A stretch of DNA of 64,000 nt. Origin: Bog-950 sp964423405 (GTDB lineage Bacteria; Bacteroidota; Bacteroidia; Chitinophagales; LD1). The notes under the pieces are model-generated. The model searched no databases, was not told where the DNA came from, and saw only the letters and a list, made by a program, of their open reading frames with translations. The stretch spans positions 1-64,000 of the forward strand of contig CAYREY010000011.1 of the NCBI GenBank assembly GCA_964423405.1. The letters are read 5' to 3'. Position numbers and translations under genes: made by a program. Position 1 is the first letter of the stretch. Each line of letters starts with the position of its first letter. This document shows positions 1 to 7,938 of the stretch, piece by piece.

Positions 1-521
1 GGCCCTGTAACACCCTGTGCTCCGTTTACTCCATCGGCACCGGTAGCACCTTGTGGGCCGGTGGGGCCGGTAGCACCATTGGGGGCATTTGCAGCATACA
101 ATGCATATGGTACGCTCATTAGTTGCGATGTGCCCATATCCGTATAATTACTACCGCCGTTTATATCTATTTGTACCTGCAGATATTTACTGCCACTACC
201 CCAGTTTACTGTAGCCAGGTTTGTCTGGCTGCCCAGTACGTAGTTAATAAGCCCAAACTGATTGGTTGTAGCTGTTGTTGTTTCCTGGAAAATTACCGGG
301 CCATTGGGGCTGCCATCGTGTATGTAAAAACGTATGGATACGTTTGTGCCCTGCGGCACTGTCTGGCCCTGAGCATTACGTACCACCGATTGATAATTTA
401 CACCCTGTGGTACCTGCGCCAGCGCACTGTTGCTAAATGCAATAACAAGCACTGTAACAGCAGTAAGAAAGCAGCCAATGCTTGTTGCTTTAAACCTTAA
501 ATGTGGTGTAGTTGTTTGCAT
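1..521 (-). CDS. Collagen-like secreted protein, N-terminal part (3' end outside window)
   Basis: Reading leftward from the ATG at 521, an uninterrupted frame gives about 173 residues and runs off the window edge. It begins with a signal peptide (hydrophobic stretch around residues 14-30, then SALAQ). Next comes the N-terminal module very common in Bacteroidota surface proteins, starting VPQGVNYQSVVRNAQGQ and ending SVPYALYAAN. The last ~25 visible residues are Gly-X-Y collagen-like repeats (GPTGPQGATG and similar). The protein is therefore exported, and the collagen-like part probably forms a trimeric fibre; its target is unknown. I see no sorting domain because the C-terminus is missing. 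The gene is divergent from the ~480-aa protein at 657, with 135 bp between them. A TAGTTTTG box (-7 type) lies 19 nt before the start. It resembles the collagen-like gene at 46652 in style but has a different N-terminal module. Confidence 0.85.
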   Translation of the reverse strand, partial: MQTTTPHLRFKATSIGCFLTAVTVLVIAFSNSALAQVPQGVNYQSVVRNAQGQTVPQGTNVSIRFYIHDGSPNGPVIFQETTTATTNQFGLINYVLGSQTNLATVNWGSGSKYLQVQIDINGGSNYTDMGTSQLMSVPYALYAANAPNGATGPTGPQGATGADGVNGAQGVTG

Positions 522-539
522 ACCATAATTTTTGTATTG

Positions 540-547
540 CAAAACTA
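540..547 (-). promoter_or_regulatory. -7 promoter box of the collagen-like gene
   Basis: On the minus strand this reads TAGTTTTG, an exact match to the Bacteroidota -7 consensus TAnnTTTG, and implies a leader of about 15 nt before the ATG at 521. A matching -33 TTTG at the usual 19-21 nt spacing is not visible; the nearest is 25 nt away. Confidence 0.4.
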
Positions 548-656
548 CATGCCTGCAATTGCGGCGGCGCGACAAATAAGCCCGGTTTTCGAACACCCGA
601 ATTGTATATGTGGCCACATTTTTTTATTATTTGCATAACAACCACCCTTCTGCTAT

Positions 657-2105
657 ATGGCCAAAAAGGACAACTTACTGCAATTGATTAACAGCATGAG
701 CCCAGCCGAGAAACGGCATTTTAAACTTACCTGCAGCATAATGCCCGGCGATAAACGCTACCTGCAGTTGTTTGATACGCTGGACGGCAATACAAATTAC
801 AACGCCGGCATACTATGCCGGCAGTTAAACCTTACTACCAAACAGTTGGCCGACGACAAGCACTACCTTACCCGGGTGTTGCTAAGCAACCTGCGCAGCA
901 ACGTGCCGCTTGAAACAGAAAGCGATATTTTATATAGTGATTTTGAAGATGCCCGCCATTTGCTACGGCGCGGCTTATATGCTTATGCCGCCGAAACCGG
1001 CGAAGCGATACTTATACGGGCCCGCAAAGGCGAGCATTTTGATTTAATGTATGGCCTGCTAACACTACTGCATACCTGCTACAACCACCTGCAAAACTAT
1101 GCGCGTATGCATACTATAGGAGAAGAGTGCCGGCAGTTGGCTATACTTAGTGCCGAGCGAAATGAAATGCGCTGGATAACCGGTATGGCGGCAGATTACA
1201 CCATTGCCCGCCATGGCAAAGCAGGAACATTTGAAAAACTAATGCAGCACGAACTAATGCAAAAACGGGCAGAGCAACTTACCGGTGAACTGGCCCGTGC
1301 AGAATGGTTTACTGTAAAACACAGATACTACTCTACAAGGTCGGCGAGAGAGGATATATACAAAGCAAGTGTAAATGAGTGGAAGTACTACCAGAAGCAC
1401 CCGGATATAAAACGCAACTTTCCGCAGATATACATACTAATGTTTACGCGCCGCATAAATGCAGCGTATGCCGTTAAAAATTTTAAGCTGATGCAGCAGC
1501 TGGCCTTGCAGCTGAAACAGGAGATAAAAGGTCCTGCTATTAAAATAAGTAACGCACAGCAACAGTATTATGCCGATTATGCCGACTGCATGCAGCTACT
1601 GGCATTTAACGGCCTGCAGCAACACCAAAATGTACTTGACGTAGCCATAAAGATGAGTTACGCACGCCGCCCCAGTTACCAGTTTATGTATCTTATTTGC
1701 CAGGCATCGGCATTGCTGTTGCTGCAACGCCCTGCCGATGCGGTAGATAAGCTGGAAGAGATACTTAACCTGGGTAATGATATAAACCCCGAACTGATGG
1801 GGATTGTACGTACCATGATGATAATGGCCCAGTACGATTTAGGCAATTACTCAATTCTTCCGCATATGGTAAAATCGAGCAAGCTATGGGTAAAACGCAG
1901 GGGGGTGCTTGATAAAGAAGATGAACTGCTGTTTAGCCTATTGGCAGCTGTGGTAAAACCAAACAATGCAGCAGCACATAAAAGCGCCTGGCAAAAACTA
2001 CTGGCAGCTATTGAGGCAGGTAAGCTTACCTACATTTGCGATAACATCAACTTTGAAGAATGGGCCCGCAGCCGTGCCCATGTAAAAGCCAGGTTTATTT
2101 ATTAA
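657..2105 (+). CDS. ~480-aa helical repeat protein, paralogue P1
   Basis: A 482-aa protein without signal peptide or membrane segment, so probably cytosolic. I recognise no catalytic motif. It is Leu/Ala/Tyr-rich and looks entirely alpha-helical, in the manner of TPR-like solenoids. It is a paralogue of P3 (52162-53607): both start with a block of the form DxLxxLIxSxSxxEKxxFK, then YxxLFDxx, then YLxxxxLxxxR. P2 (20249-21688) is a more distant relative of nearly the same length. The gene is divergent from a secreted collagen-like protein, an arrangement repeated at the other two paralogues. A TATTATTTG stretch lies 27 nt before the ATG, one base longer than the -7 consensus. Function unknown; a regulatory or scaffold role linked to the divergent surface gene is inference only. 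Confidence 0.85.
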   Translation: MAKKDNLLQLINSMSPAEKRHFKLTCSIMPGDKRYLQLFDTLDGNTNYNAGILCRQLNLTTKQLADDKHYLTRVLLSNLRSNVPLETESDILYSDFEDARHLLRRGLYAYAAETGEAILIRARKGEHFDLMYGLLTLLHTCYNHLQNYARMHTIGEECRQLAILSAERNEMRWITGMAADYTIARHGKAGTFEKLMQHELMQKRAEQLTGELARAEWFTVKHRYYSTRSAREDIYKASVNEWKYYQKHPDIKRNFPQIYILMFTRRINAAYAVKNFKLMQQLALQLKQEIKGPAIKISNAQQQYYADYADCMQLLAFNGLQQHQNVLDVAIKMSYARRPSYQFMYLICQASALLLLQRPADAVDKLEEILNLGNDINPELMGIVRTMMIMAQYDLGNYSILPHMVKSSKLWVKRRGVLDKEDELLFSLLAAVVKPNNAAAHKSAWQKLLAAIEAGKLTYICDNINFEEWARSRAHVKARFIY

Positions 2106-2360
2106 GTTGAGAACAGGCGTGGGCTAAGTAACTGGTAATGCAGCTATGTGTATTTATTAATAAAGCTAAGCACCAAGCACCAAGCACGGCTGGAAGTTCC
2201 TACTGATAACACAATGTAATTACGTTAAGCACCACCTCTTCTCGCTTTGCTCGACCAGCGCCTCCTTGAATGCACGCCGTGCGGCGGCGTAAGTAGGAGA
2301 AAAAACAGCCAGGTAAAGCTTCAGTCAATAATATTGCATGCCTGCGCCCCTCACTATATT
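2106..2360. other. Intergenic stretch with short repeats and a GC-rich hairpin
   Basis: No gene seen. It holds a short direct repeat (caccaag twice then caccacg-like copies near 2169-2188) and an imperfect double-arm palindrome at 2262-2299: outer arms CTCCT/AGGAG, inner arms ACGCCG/CGGCGT with a 5-nt loop. No T-run follows on either strand, so it does not look like an intrinsic terminator although it sits between two convergent genes. Confidence 0.4.
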
Positions 2361-2867
2361 TTATTTAGTTTGATTAAAGTAATCGGGCGGGTAAAATTTT
2401 TGCCCGTATTTTTCACCTATAGCTATTAACCGCTGCATGGCCTCGGGGGTAGGTGGTTGCATAACCGGAAACTCGCCCTGCTGTATAGGTTTACCTATTT
2501 CTGCAAAAAAGGCATCTAACCCGGCGGGTACTACTACACACCACAGGCGGGCTACCTGGTTGCTCTTGTTTTTAAAACCATGCACCATGCCGCCCCGGGG
2601 TATATTAATAAACGAGCCCGTTACGGCCGTGTACGTTCCTTCTTCGCTGCTTACCTCTACCTCGCCCTCCAGTATATGAAACGACTCCTGAAAACCGGCA
2701 TGGGCATGTGGGCCGGGGCCGCCACCGGGTGGCACTACCATATCTATTACGGCATAGGCACCGCCGGTTTGTTCGCCGCTTAGTACAATGCGGTAGTTGC
2801 CACCGCCTATGGCCAGGCAGGGGCCATCTGTAGGGCCTACGGTAGTTAGTTTGTTTTCTGCTTGCAT
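2361..2867 (-). CDS. Cupin-domain protein
   Basis: A 168-aa single-domain cupin. Cupin motif 1 is intact (PGPHAHAGFQESFHILEG: the two His and the Glu that bind metal). Motif 2 follows (GSFINIPRGGMVHGF with the third His). There is no signal peptide, so it is probably cytosolic. Such small cupins bind a metal and either act as dioxygenases/isomerases or simply bind ligands; the substrate cannot be read from sequence. A perfect 33-nt palindrome begins 44 bp upstream of the start and a near-consensus -7 box (TACATTTA on the minus strand) lies between, suggesting repressor control. It is convergent with P1 and transcribed separately from the sigma factor upstream, which has its own terminator. 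Confidence 0.85.
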   Translation of the reverse strand: MQAENKLTTVGPTDGPCLAIGGGNYRIVLSGEQTGGAYAVIDMVVPPGGGPGPHAHAGFQESFHILEGEVEVSSEEGTYTAVTGSFINIPRGGMVHGFKNKSNQVARLWCVVVPAGLDAFFAEIGKPIQQGEFPVMQPPTPEAMQRLIAIGEKYGQKFYPPDYFNQTK

Positions 2868-3242
2868 GTGTGCGTTTGTATAGGATAAATGTAACCGAAT
2901 TTATGTTTATAGATTTGTCAACTTTTTAAAAGTTGACAAATCTAAATGCCCCTGTTTGGCGCGGGAATGAAGCCATGGATTGAGCCGAGCTTCTCGTGCC
3001 GGGGTTCAATAGCAAGATATAGAAACTATTTAGGGTATTTAGTGGTTGGTAACTCTGCTATGTTTTTACGGAAACTAAACACCAACCACGTCTGATGATA
3101 AACCCGAAGCTTATATATTTAATTTATATTTAATGTGTTAGTAGGGGTTAACATCGGATTTCTATAAAAAGCTGATAGTTAGTTGTTTATTGGTGGGGTG
3201 GGTTAACATTTTTTGAGGGGCTATCAGCACACAGGGCATAAA
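2868..3242. other. Intergenic region between sigma factor terminator and cupin
   Basis: About 375 bp without a credible reading frame. It contains the 33-nt palindrome (separate entry) and a weak inverted repeat GTGGTTGGT (3042-3050) / ACCAACCAC (3081-3089) with a 30-nt loop. Nothing else is recognised. Confidence 0.5.
2911..2943. promoter_or_regulatory. Perfect 33-nt palindrome upstream of the cupin gene
   Basis: Two exact 16-nt inverted arms (AGATTTGTCAACTTTT and its complement) around a single T. It lies 44-76 bp before the cupin start, just upstream of a near-consensus -7 box (TAAATGTA on the + strand, 2886-2893), the position expected of a repressor or activator operator. There is no GC-rich core and no following T-run on the minus strand, so it is not a typical terminator. 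A dispersed palindromic repeat is the main alternative. Confidence 0.55.
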
Positions 3243-3274
3243 AAAAGCGCCCCGCTGTAAGGCGGGGCGCTTTT
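3243..3274 (-). terminator. Intrinsic terminator of the primary sigma factor gene
   Basis: A GCGCCCCGC / GCGGGGCGC stem with a 6-nt loop, extended by A/T pairs. On the minus strand it ends in a run of T, about 20 nt after the sigma factor stop codon. Confidence 0.9.
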
Positions 3275-3294
3275 GTATTTGTAAGCAGTATATG

Positions 3295-4164
3295 TTACTG
3301 GCCTAAGTAAGCTTTAAGGGCCTTGCTGCGGCTTTGTGAGCGCAGTTTGGTAATAGCCTTGTCTTTAATCTGGCGGATACGCTCGCGGGTAATACCCAGT
3401 TGCTCGCCTATATCTTCCAGGGTCATTGGGTGCTCTACACCTATACCGAAGAACAGTTTAATTACTTCTTTCTCGCGCTCGGTAAGCGAGGCCAGTGTGC
3501 GCTCGGTTTCTATACGCAGCGAGTCTTTATAATCTAAGTGGCTATCGGTTTTATCGGCGTTAAAGTTTTCCAGTACGTCTATCAGGGCGTTGCTTTCACC
3601 ATCGGTAAAAGGCGCATCCATACTTACGTGGCGGGCGCTTATGCCCAAGGTAGCTTCTACTTCCTCTACGGTTATTTCAAGCACCATGGCTACTTCCTCC
3701 GGGGTTGGTTCGCGCTGGTATTTTTGCTCCAGTTCGCTAAACACTTTATTTATTTTGGTAAGCGAGCCTACTTTGTTAAGCGGCAGGCGTACCATACGGC
3801 TGTGCTCGGCAAGTGCCTGAATGATTGACTGACGGATCCACCACACAGCGTACGATATAAATTTGAAACCACGGGTTTCGTCAAATTTCTGGGCGGCTTT
3901 AACCAGGCCCAGGTTACCTTCGTTTATAAGGTCGTTAAGCGATAGTGAGTTGTTCTGGTACTGTTTGGCTACCGATACCACGAAACGCAGGTTGGCACGT
4001 GTCAGTTTCTCCAGGGCCGCCTGGTCTCCGGCACGAATCCTCCGCGCCAGTTGCACCTCTTCTTCGGGGGTCAACAGGTCTTCTTTACCAATCTCCTGCA
4101 GGTACTTCTCAATCGACTGGCTTTCGCGGTTGGTAATGGATTTCGAAATCTTTAACTGTCTCAT
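3295..4164 (-). CDS. rpoD: RNA polymerase primary sigma factor (RpoD/SigA)
   Basis: A 289-aa sigma-70 group 1 factor directing RNA polymerase to housekeeping promoters. Region 1.2 starts at about residue 18 (SIEKYLQEIGKEDLLTPEEE). Regions 2.1-2.4 include NLRFVVSVAKQYQN and the DNA-melting/-10-reading helix YAVWWIRQSIIQAL. Region 3 follows, and region 4.2 is the helix-turn-helix LEDIGEQLGITRERIRQI near residue 255. Region 1.1 and the long non-conserved insert of E. coli RpoD are absent, which is normal for Bacteroidota, whose primary sigma factors are about 290 aa. The start is preceded by AGGAG at good spacing. It is monocistronic, followed by a strong terminator. Confidence 0.97.
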   Translation of the reverse strand: MRQLKISKSITNRESQSIEKYLQEIGKEDLLTPEEEVQLARRIRAGDQAALEKLTRANLRFVVSVAKQYQNNSLSLNDLINEGNLGLVKAAQKFDETRGFKFISYAVWWIRQSIIQALAEHSRMVRLPLNKVGSLTKINKVFSELEQKYQREPTPEEVAMVLEITVEEVEATLGISARHVSMDAPFTDGESNALIDVLENFNADKTDSHLDYKDSLRIETERTLASLTEREKEVIKLFFGIGVEHPMTLEDIGEQLGITRERIRQIKDKAITKLRSQSRSKALKAYLGQ

Positions 4165-4455
4165 TTATTATCTCCTTTTTGTTAAAATTTAGGCAGGGTA
4201 TTTTTAGAGCGAACGCGAAAATACATTTTATTATCTAAACCATAGCAATGTAATATCGAAAGCACTAAAAAGCAATAGGTTGGGGCACATTTATTTTCAA
4301 AAAATGCTCTAAACCACGTATATAGACGCTTTTGACGTGTAAAAATTGTGAGATGTTGCGGCAGCGTTACCATTTTTTAAAGGTGGCAGGCTGTATATAG
4401 CCAATGGCTTTTAAATAACCTTGCGCGGGCTGTGTGGTACAAGGTAACCCGGCGG
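4165..4455. other. Intergenic region upstream of rpoD
   Basis: About 290 bp between rpoD and the YhhN gene, AT-rich, probably holding the rpoD promoter (TATTTTCG on the minus strand near 4215 is a one-mismatch -7 box). A 63-codon minus-strand frame here has no recognisable features and was not called. Confidence 0.4.
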
Positions 4456-5160
4456 CTATTCGCTGTGGCGGGTTTGTAAGTACTGTACTACTATACCTTT
4501 GGCTATCAGGTATTGGCCGGCTATGTACAGCACCATTATAATAATACGGGCCATAGGCACGGGTTGTATAAACCGGCTGATGGCAATAAATGAGTCGGAT
4601 ATCATAAACAGCAGGGCCCCGCCAAACACCAGGGCAAAGCTGTTATCGCTCACCCGCTTGTAGCGGTTTATGGCATACACTACCATGGTGCCAATGGCGG
4701 TGGTATACACTATTACGGGTACCAGTACCGGTTTGGTTTGCGGGTTGTTGTTAATAGAAGGCAGCAGCACCGATAGCAGGCCAACAAGGTACAGTACCAG
4801 CGGTGTAAGCACCCATGCGCGGCGCGGCAGTACGCCGGGTATGTTTTTGTTGTTTACTGCCGCAAAGGCTACTATGTATAAAATATGGGTGATAAGAAAG
4901 CCTACCAGCCCCAGTAGAAAATAGTTGGGGTTTACGTTTGTAAACATCAGGGCTACATCGCCTATCCACGAAAAAAAGAAGGCTACGACCATTAGCTTAT
5001 GGATACGGGTTACCTTGCCTGCTGCGCTTATAAAAAAGGCTATAAGCACCGGCATTAGCAGGGGTTTGGTAATAAGGCACAGGGTACGGTTATCGGTGGC
5101 CTCAGAAAAAATTTCAACTATGGCTATAAGCAGGTATAGTACAGCTAGTATGGTTGGCAT
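4456..5160 (-). CDS. YhhN family membrane protein (lysoplasmalogenase-like)
   Basis: A polytopic membrane protein of about 234 aa with roughly eight hydrophobic helices. It carries the family hallmarks: a KP pair in an early helix (TKPLLMP), a conserved GDVALMF segment, and an FMISDSFIAISRF motif near residue 200. Animal and bacterial YhhN/TMEM86 proteins hydrolyse lysoplasmalogen; in Bacteroidota the natural lipid substrate is unproven. I place the start at the ATG at 5160 rather than an in-frame TTG at 5181, because a perfect -7 box (TACCTTTG) overlaps that TTG and would leave an 18-nt leader. The gene is probably monocistronic. Confidence 0.82.
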   Translation of the reverse strand: MPTILAVLYLLIAIVEIFSEATDNRTLCLITKPLLMPVLIAFFISAAGKVTRIHKLMVVAFFFSWIGDVALMFTNVNPNYFLLGLVGFLITHILYIVAFAAVNNKNIPGVLPRRAWVLTPLVLYLVGLLSVLLPSINNNPQTKPVLVPVIVYTTAIGTMVVYAINRYKRVSDNSFALVFGGALLFMISDSFIAISRFIQPVPMARIIIMVLYIAGQYLIAKGIVVQYLQTRHSE

Positions 5161-5178
5161 GGCGGGTATGTTTACTGC

Positions 5179-5186
5179 CAAAGGTA
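5179..5186 (-). promoter_or_regulatory. -7 promoter box of the YhhN gene
   Basis: Reads TACCTTTG on the minus strand, matching TAnnTTTG exactly. It covers the alternative TTG start, which argues for the downstream ATG. Confidence 0.45.
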
Positions 5187-5487
5187 AATAATTAGCGCAG
5201 TAGAAATGCCGGCACTACCAGTCATTCTGCCAAATTGGGTACAATCGGTCATAATGTGCTGACATATTTGCCCATGCGTTTTTGGGGATAAAATGCTGAT
5301 GAAAATTTTTTTGAGATATGAGCAGCATCATTAAAACCCGCGCCGGTATTGGGTTTTATTTGCATTTAGTTAACACAGAATTTGATGTTTTGATAAAAAC
5401 AGCAGTATTTTTGCAAACGAAAAATTACGGGTTGGCATTATATCTGACAACACGGTAAACATTAATAAACCAATTAAAAAAAGGAAA
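5182..5487. other. Intergenic region upstream of the phasin-like gene
   Basis: About 300 bp between divergent genes. Apart from the promoter boxes described separately I see no gene, repeat or structured element. Confidence 0.4.
5381..5413 (+). promoter_or_regulatory. Promoter of the phasin-like gene
   Basis: TTTG at 5381-5384, a 21-nt spacer, and TATTTTTG at 5406-5413: both elements of the Bacteroidota promoter consensus. The leader would be about 70 nt, with an A-rich ribosome-binding region (AAAAAAAGGAAA) just before the ATG. Confidence 0.55.
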
Positions 5488-5907
5488 ATGGCAACAAACA
5501 ATTTGCAGGAAAACCTGAAGAAGTATTTCTACTCAGGTGTTGGACTGGCTTCTCACACAGCAGAGGTAGTTCAGAAGGGTGTAAACGAATTAGTAAAAAA
5601 AGGCAAAGTTAGCGAGGCTGACGGCAAAAAGCTGGTAGGCGAAGCTATTAAAAAAGTAGAGGCCCGCCGCCCTGAAATTGAAGCCAAATACAACGAGGCA
5701 GTTCACAAATTTGTGAAACTTACTACTGCCGAAGTATCTAAACTTCAGAAAAGAATTGAGAAACTGGAAGGCCAGCTGAAAGTAAAAGGTGCTTCTGCTC
5801 CTAAAGCTGCTGCCCCTAAAGCTGTAGCCAAAAAGAAAGTAGTAAAGAAAAAAGCAAAACCAGCTGCTAAACCGGCTGCTGCTGCCGAGCCTACTACCCA
5901 AGCTTAA
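5488..5907 (+). CDS. Phasin-like protein with histone H1-like Lys/Ala tail
   Basis: A 139-aa protein in two parts. Residues 1-100 form an amphipathic helical domain like phasins and PhaI-type granule-associated proteins (LKKYFYSGVGLASHTAEVV, ending in a coiled-coil-like KLQKRIEKLEGQL). Residues 100-139 form a repetitive tail made almost only of Lys, Ala, Pro and Val (KAVAKKKVVKKKAKPAAKP). Such tails bind DNA or other polyanions in bacterial H1-like proteins. The role could be granule coating, nucleoid association, or both; no PHA synthase is in the window. It has its own promoter and a strong terminator, so it is monocistronic and probably well expressed. Confidence 0.75.
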   Translation: MATNNLQENLKKYFYSGVGLASHTAEVVQKGVNELVKKGKVSEADGKKLVGEAIKKVEARRPEIEAKYNEAVHKFVKLTTAEVSKLQKRIEKLEGQLKVKGASAPKAAAPKAVAKKKVVKKKAKPAAKPAAAAEPTTQA

Positions 5908-5918
5908 TTAGAGTTACA

Positions 5919-6128
5919 ATAGTTCCTCTATATATACAATGCCGCTCTGTTTTACAGGGCGGCATTTTCTTTTNNNNNNNNNNNNNNNNNNNNNNNNNNN
6001 NNNNNNNNNNNNNNNNNNNNNNNNNNNNNNNNNNNNNNNNNNNNNNNNNNNNNNNNNNNNNNNNNNNNNNNNNATAGTTCCTCTATATATACAATGCCGC
6101 TCTGTTTTACAGGGCGGCATTTTCTTTT
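5919..6128. other. Scaffold gap 1 with duplicated 55-bp flanks
   Basis: 100 N (5974-6073) with the same 55 bp on both sides (5919-5973 and 6074-6128). The two contigs overlap by exactly 55 bp, the mark of a k=55 assembly joined with a default gap. The real sequence probably contains the 55 bp once. Confidence 0.9.
5939..5973 (+). terminator. Intrinsic terminator after the phasin-like gene
   Basis: An 11-bp stem (ATGCCGCTCTG pairs with CAGGGCGGCAT, one G-T wobble) with a TTTTA loop, followed by TTTCTTTT, about 30 nt after the stop codon. The same element appears again at 6094-6128 only because the assembly gap duplicates it. Confidence 0.85.
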
Positions 6129-6247
6129 TAAGTAATACTACTCTGCTATGTATCGCTGCATTTATCGGAGTAATCACGAATTTTATCCGTGTAATCAAAG
6201 GCCGGAGGCTGTAATCATTTTTAAGTTTATATATTTAGTCCGAAATT

Positions 6248-7933
6248 ATGTTTAATCAGACCTTCCGGAACCTTAACCGTACCCGAGAAATACTGGGTAT
6301 ATTAATTAAATACGGTTTCGAAGATTTTATAGCCAACAGTACCCTGCGCAACCTTGTAACCGAGAGTATGCGTATTAGCTGGCAGCGTGCCGAAAAACCG
6401 GTAATGGAGTACACCCGTTTTGAGCGGGTACGTATGGCTGCCGAGGAGTTGGGTCCCACCTTTATTAAGCTGGCGCAGGTACTAAGCAACCGCCCCGATA
6501 TTATACCCGAGGGGCTGGTAAAGGAGTTTGAAAAACTACAGGACCGCGTGCCGCCGGTGCCTTTTCCTCAGGCTAAAGAGATTATAGAGCGTGAAACAGG
6601 CCGCAAGCTGGAAGAGCTGTTTGAAGAGTTTGCCGAAAAGCCCATGGCCTCGGCCAGTATAGGGCAGGTGTATAAAGCCAAGCTGCGTACCGGCGAGGAA
6701 GTAGTAGTGAAAGTACAGCGCCCCAATGTGGCCGATATTATAGAGCAGGACCTTAGCATTATTAAAGAGGCGGTGCGCCGTATGGACCGCTACATGAAAA
6801 AGCAAGGGGTACTGAACGGAGAGGAGGTGGTACGCGTATTTGAACGTGCCATTACCAAAGAGCTGGACTACCTGAACGAGGCCCGCAACATCGATCGTTT
6901 CAGGGCTACCTACCGCCACCGTACCGATTTTTATGTGCCTAAAGCCTACCGCGAGTTTAGCACGGGTAAGATATTGATAATGGAATTTGCCAGAGGTTGT
7001 AAAATTACCGATGTAGATCAGTTACGGGCCTGGAACATAAGCCCCGCCCGTATTGTAGAGAAAGGCATGGACATATACCTCTCGCAGATATTTGAGTTTG
7101 GCTATTTCCACGGCGACCCGCACCCGGGCAACGTATTGGTAAACCCCGATGGTAAGATAATACTACTGGACTTTGGTATGGTAGGGCAACTGATGAAAAA
7201 GGATAAGTATGCCTTTGCCGGTATATTTATAGCTATGAGCCGGTTTGATGCCCGCGAAATGGCTAACCAGCTGCGCAAGTTGGCGGTAGAGGATAACATA
7301 ACCGATATGCGCCAGTTTGTGTACGACCTGAACGACCTGATAGAGGATTACGCCCACCTGGATGTAAGCGAAAGTTCGATACAGGACGTGATACAGCGCC
7401 TGCAAAAAATTATGTACGATTACCACATTACCGTACCCGGTGGTGTGTTTCTTATTTTCCGGGCATTTGCCATACTGGAGGGCATTGGCAAAAAACTACA
7501 CCCTAACTTTAAAACCTACGAGTTTATACGCCCCTATGGGCAAAAGCTACTTACCGATCAGCTTAAGCCCGAAAACCTGGCCTCGGAGGCTTCGCAGCGT
7601 TTTTCTAACCTCACCAGTTTTCTTAATAGTTTTCCGGTAGAGGTACGCGGTATTTTACAGCAAATAAGTAAAGGTAAGTTACATAGCGAGGTAGAATTAC
7701 AGGGCTATGGTTATGCCCTAAAGAAGTGGGATAGTGTAAGTACGCGTCAATCGCTGGTTAATATTATCTGTGCGCTTATTATAGGCTCATCTATCGCCTT
7801 GTTGGGCAATTACCCCGAGGAGATGAAGTTTGTTTACGGCATTAATAAATGGAGTTTTATGGGCTACAGTGTAGCCGGCGGCTTTTTCGTAATATGGCTG
7901 TATGCCATATTGCGCAGGCAGGTGTACAAATAA
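6248..7933 (+). CDS. AarF/UbiB/ABC1 atypical kinase-like protein
   Basis: A 561-aa UbiB-family protein. The family supports isoprenoid quinone biosynthesis, using ATP through an atypical kinase fold, usually at the membrane. Visible features: KLAQ at residues 74-77 in the place of the family's KxGQ motif; the A-rich loop ASASIGQVYKAKL near 134; the nucleotide-binding Lys 155 (VVVKVQRP); HGDPHPGN at 288-295; and the DFG triad at 308-310. Two hydrophobic helices lie at the C-terminus (about residues 508-527 and 537-556). Gly-to-Ala inside KxGQ is the one deviation from the motif as I know it. The next gene converges on it after only 5 nt, without an obvious terminator between. Confidence 0.92.
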   Translation: MFNQTFRNLNRTREILGILIKYGFEDFIANSTLRNLVTESMRISWQRAEKPVMEYTRFERVRMAAEELGPTFIKLAQVLSNRPDIIPEGLVKEFEKLQDRVPPVPFPQAKEIIERETGRKLEELFEEFAEKPMASASIGQVYKAKLRTGEEVVVKVQRPNVADIIEQDLSIIKEAVRRMDRYMKKQGVLNGEEVVRVFERAITKELDYLNEARNIDRFRATYRHRTDFYVPKAYREFSTGKILIMEFARGCKITDVDQLRAWNISPARIVEKGMDIYLSQIFEFGYFHGDPHPGNVLVNPDGKIILLDFGMVGQLMKKDKYAFAGIFIAMSRFDAREMANQLRKLAVEDNITDMRQFVYDLNDLIEDYAHLDVSESSIQDVIQRLQKIMYDYHITVPGGVFLIFRAFAILEGIGKKLHPNFKTYEFIRPYGQKLLTDQLKPENLASEASQRFSNLTSFLNSFPVEVRGILQQISKGKLHSEVELQGYGYALKKWDSVSTRQSLVNIICALIIGSSIALLGNYPEEMKFVYGINKWSFMGYSVAGGFFVIWLYAILRRQVYK

Positions 7934-7938
7934 GCTAC

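Noticed and set aside
123..500. Open frame of 125 codons on the + strand
   Set aside because: It is the reverse of the collagen-like gene, which has a signal peptide, a known N-terminal module and Gly-X-Y repeats; the + frame is Cys/Tyr-rich without any feature.
522..656. Third copy of the shared motif upstream of P1
   Set aside because: Only scattered matches (ACCCTTCTGCT near 646) that could be chance.
2262..2299. GC-rich double-arm hairpin as terminator between P1 and the cupin gene
   Set aside because: No T-run on either strand; loop and outer arm are weak. Kept only as a note in the intergenic entry.
4182..4373. 63-codon minus-strand frame upstream of rpoD
   Set aside because: Composition and codon use are unlike its neighbours, no ribosome-binding site, and it occupies the likely rpoD promoter.
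5939..6128. Two identical terminators in tandem
   Set aside because: The second is part of the 55-bp overlap duplicated by scaffolding, not a real tandem.
5914..6214. Frames on both strands crossing the first gap
   Set aside because: They are produced by reading through Ns and the duplicated terminator.
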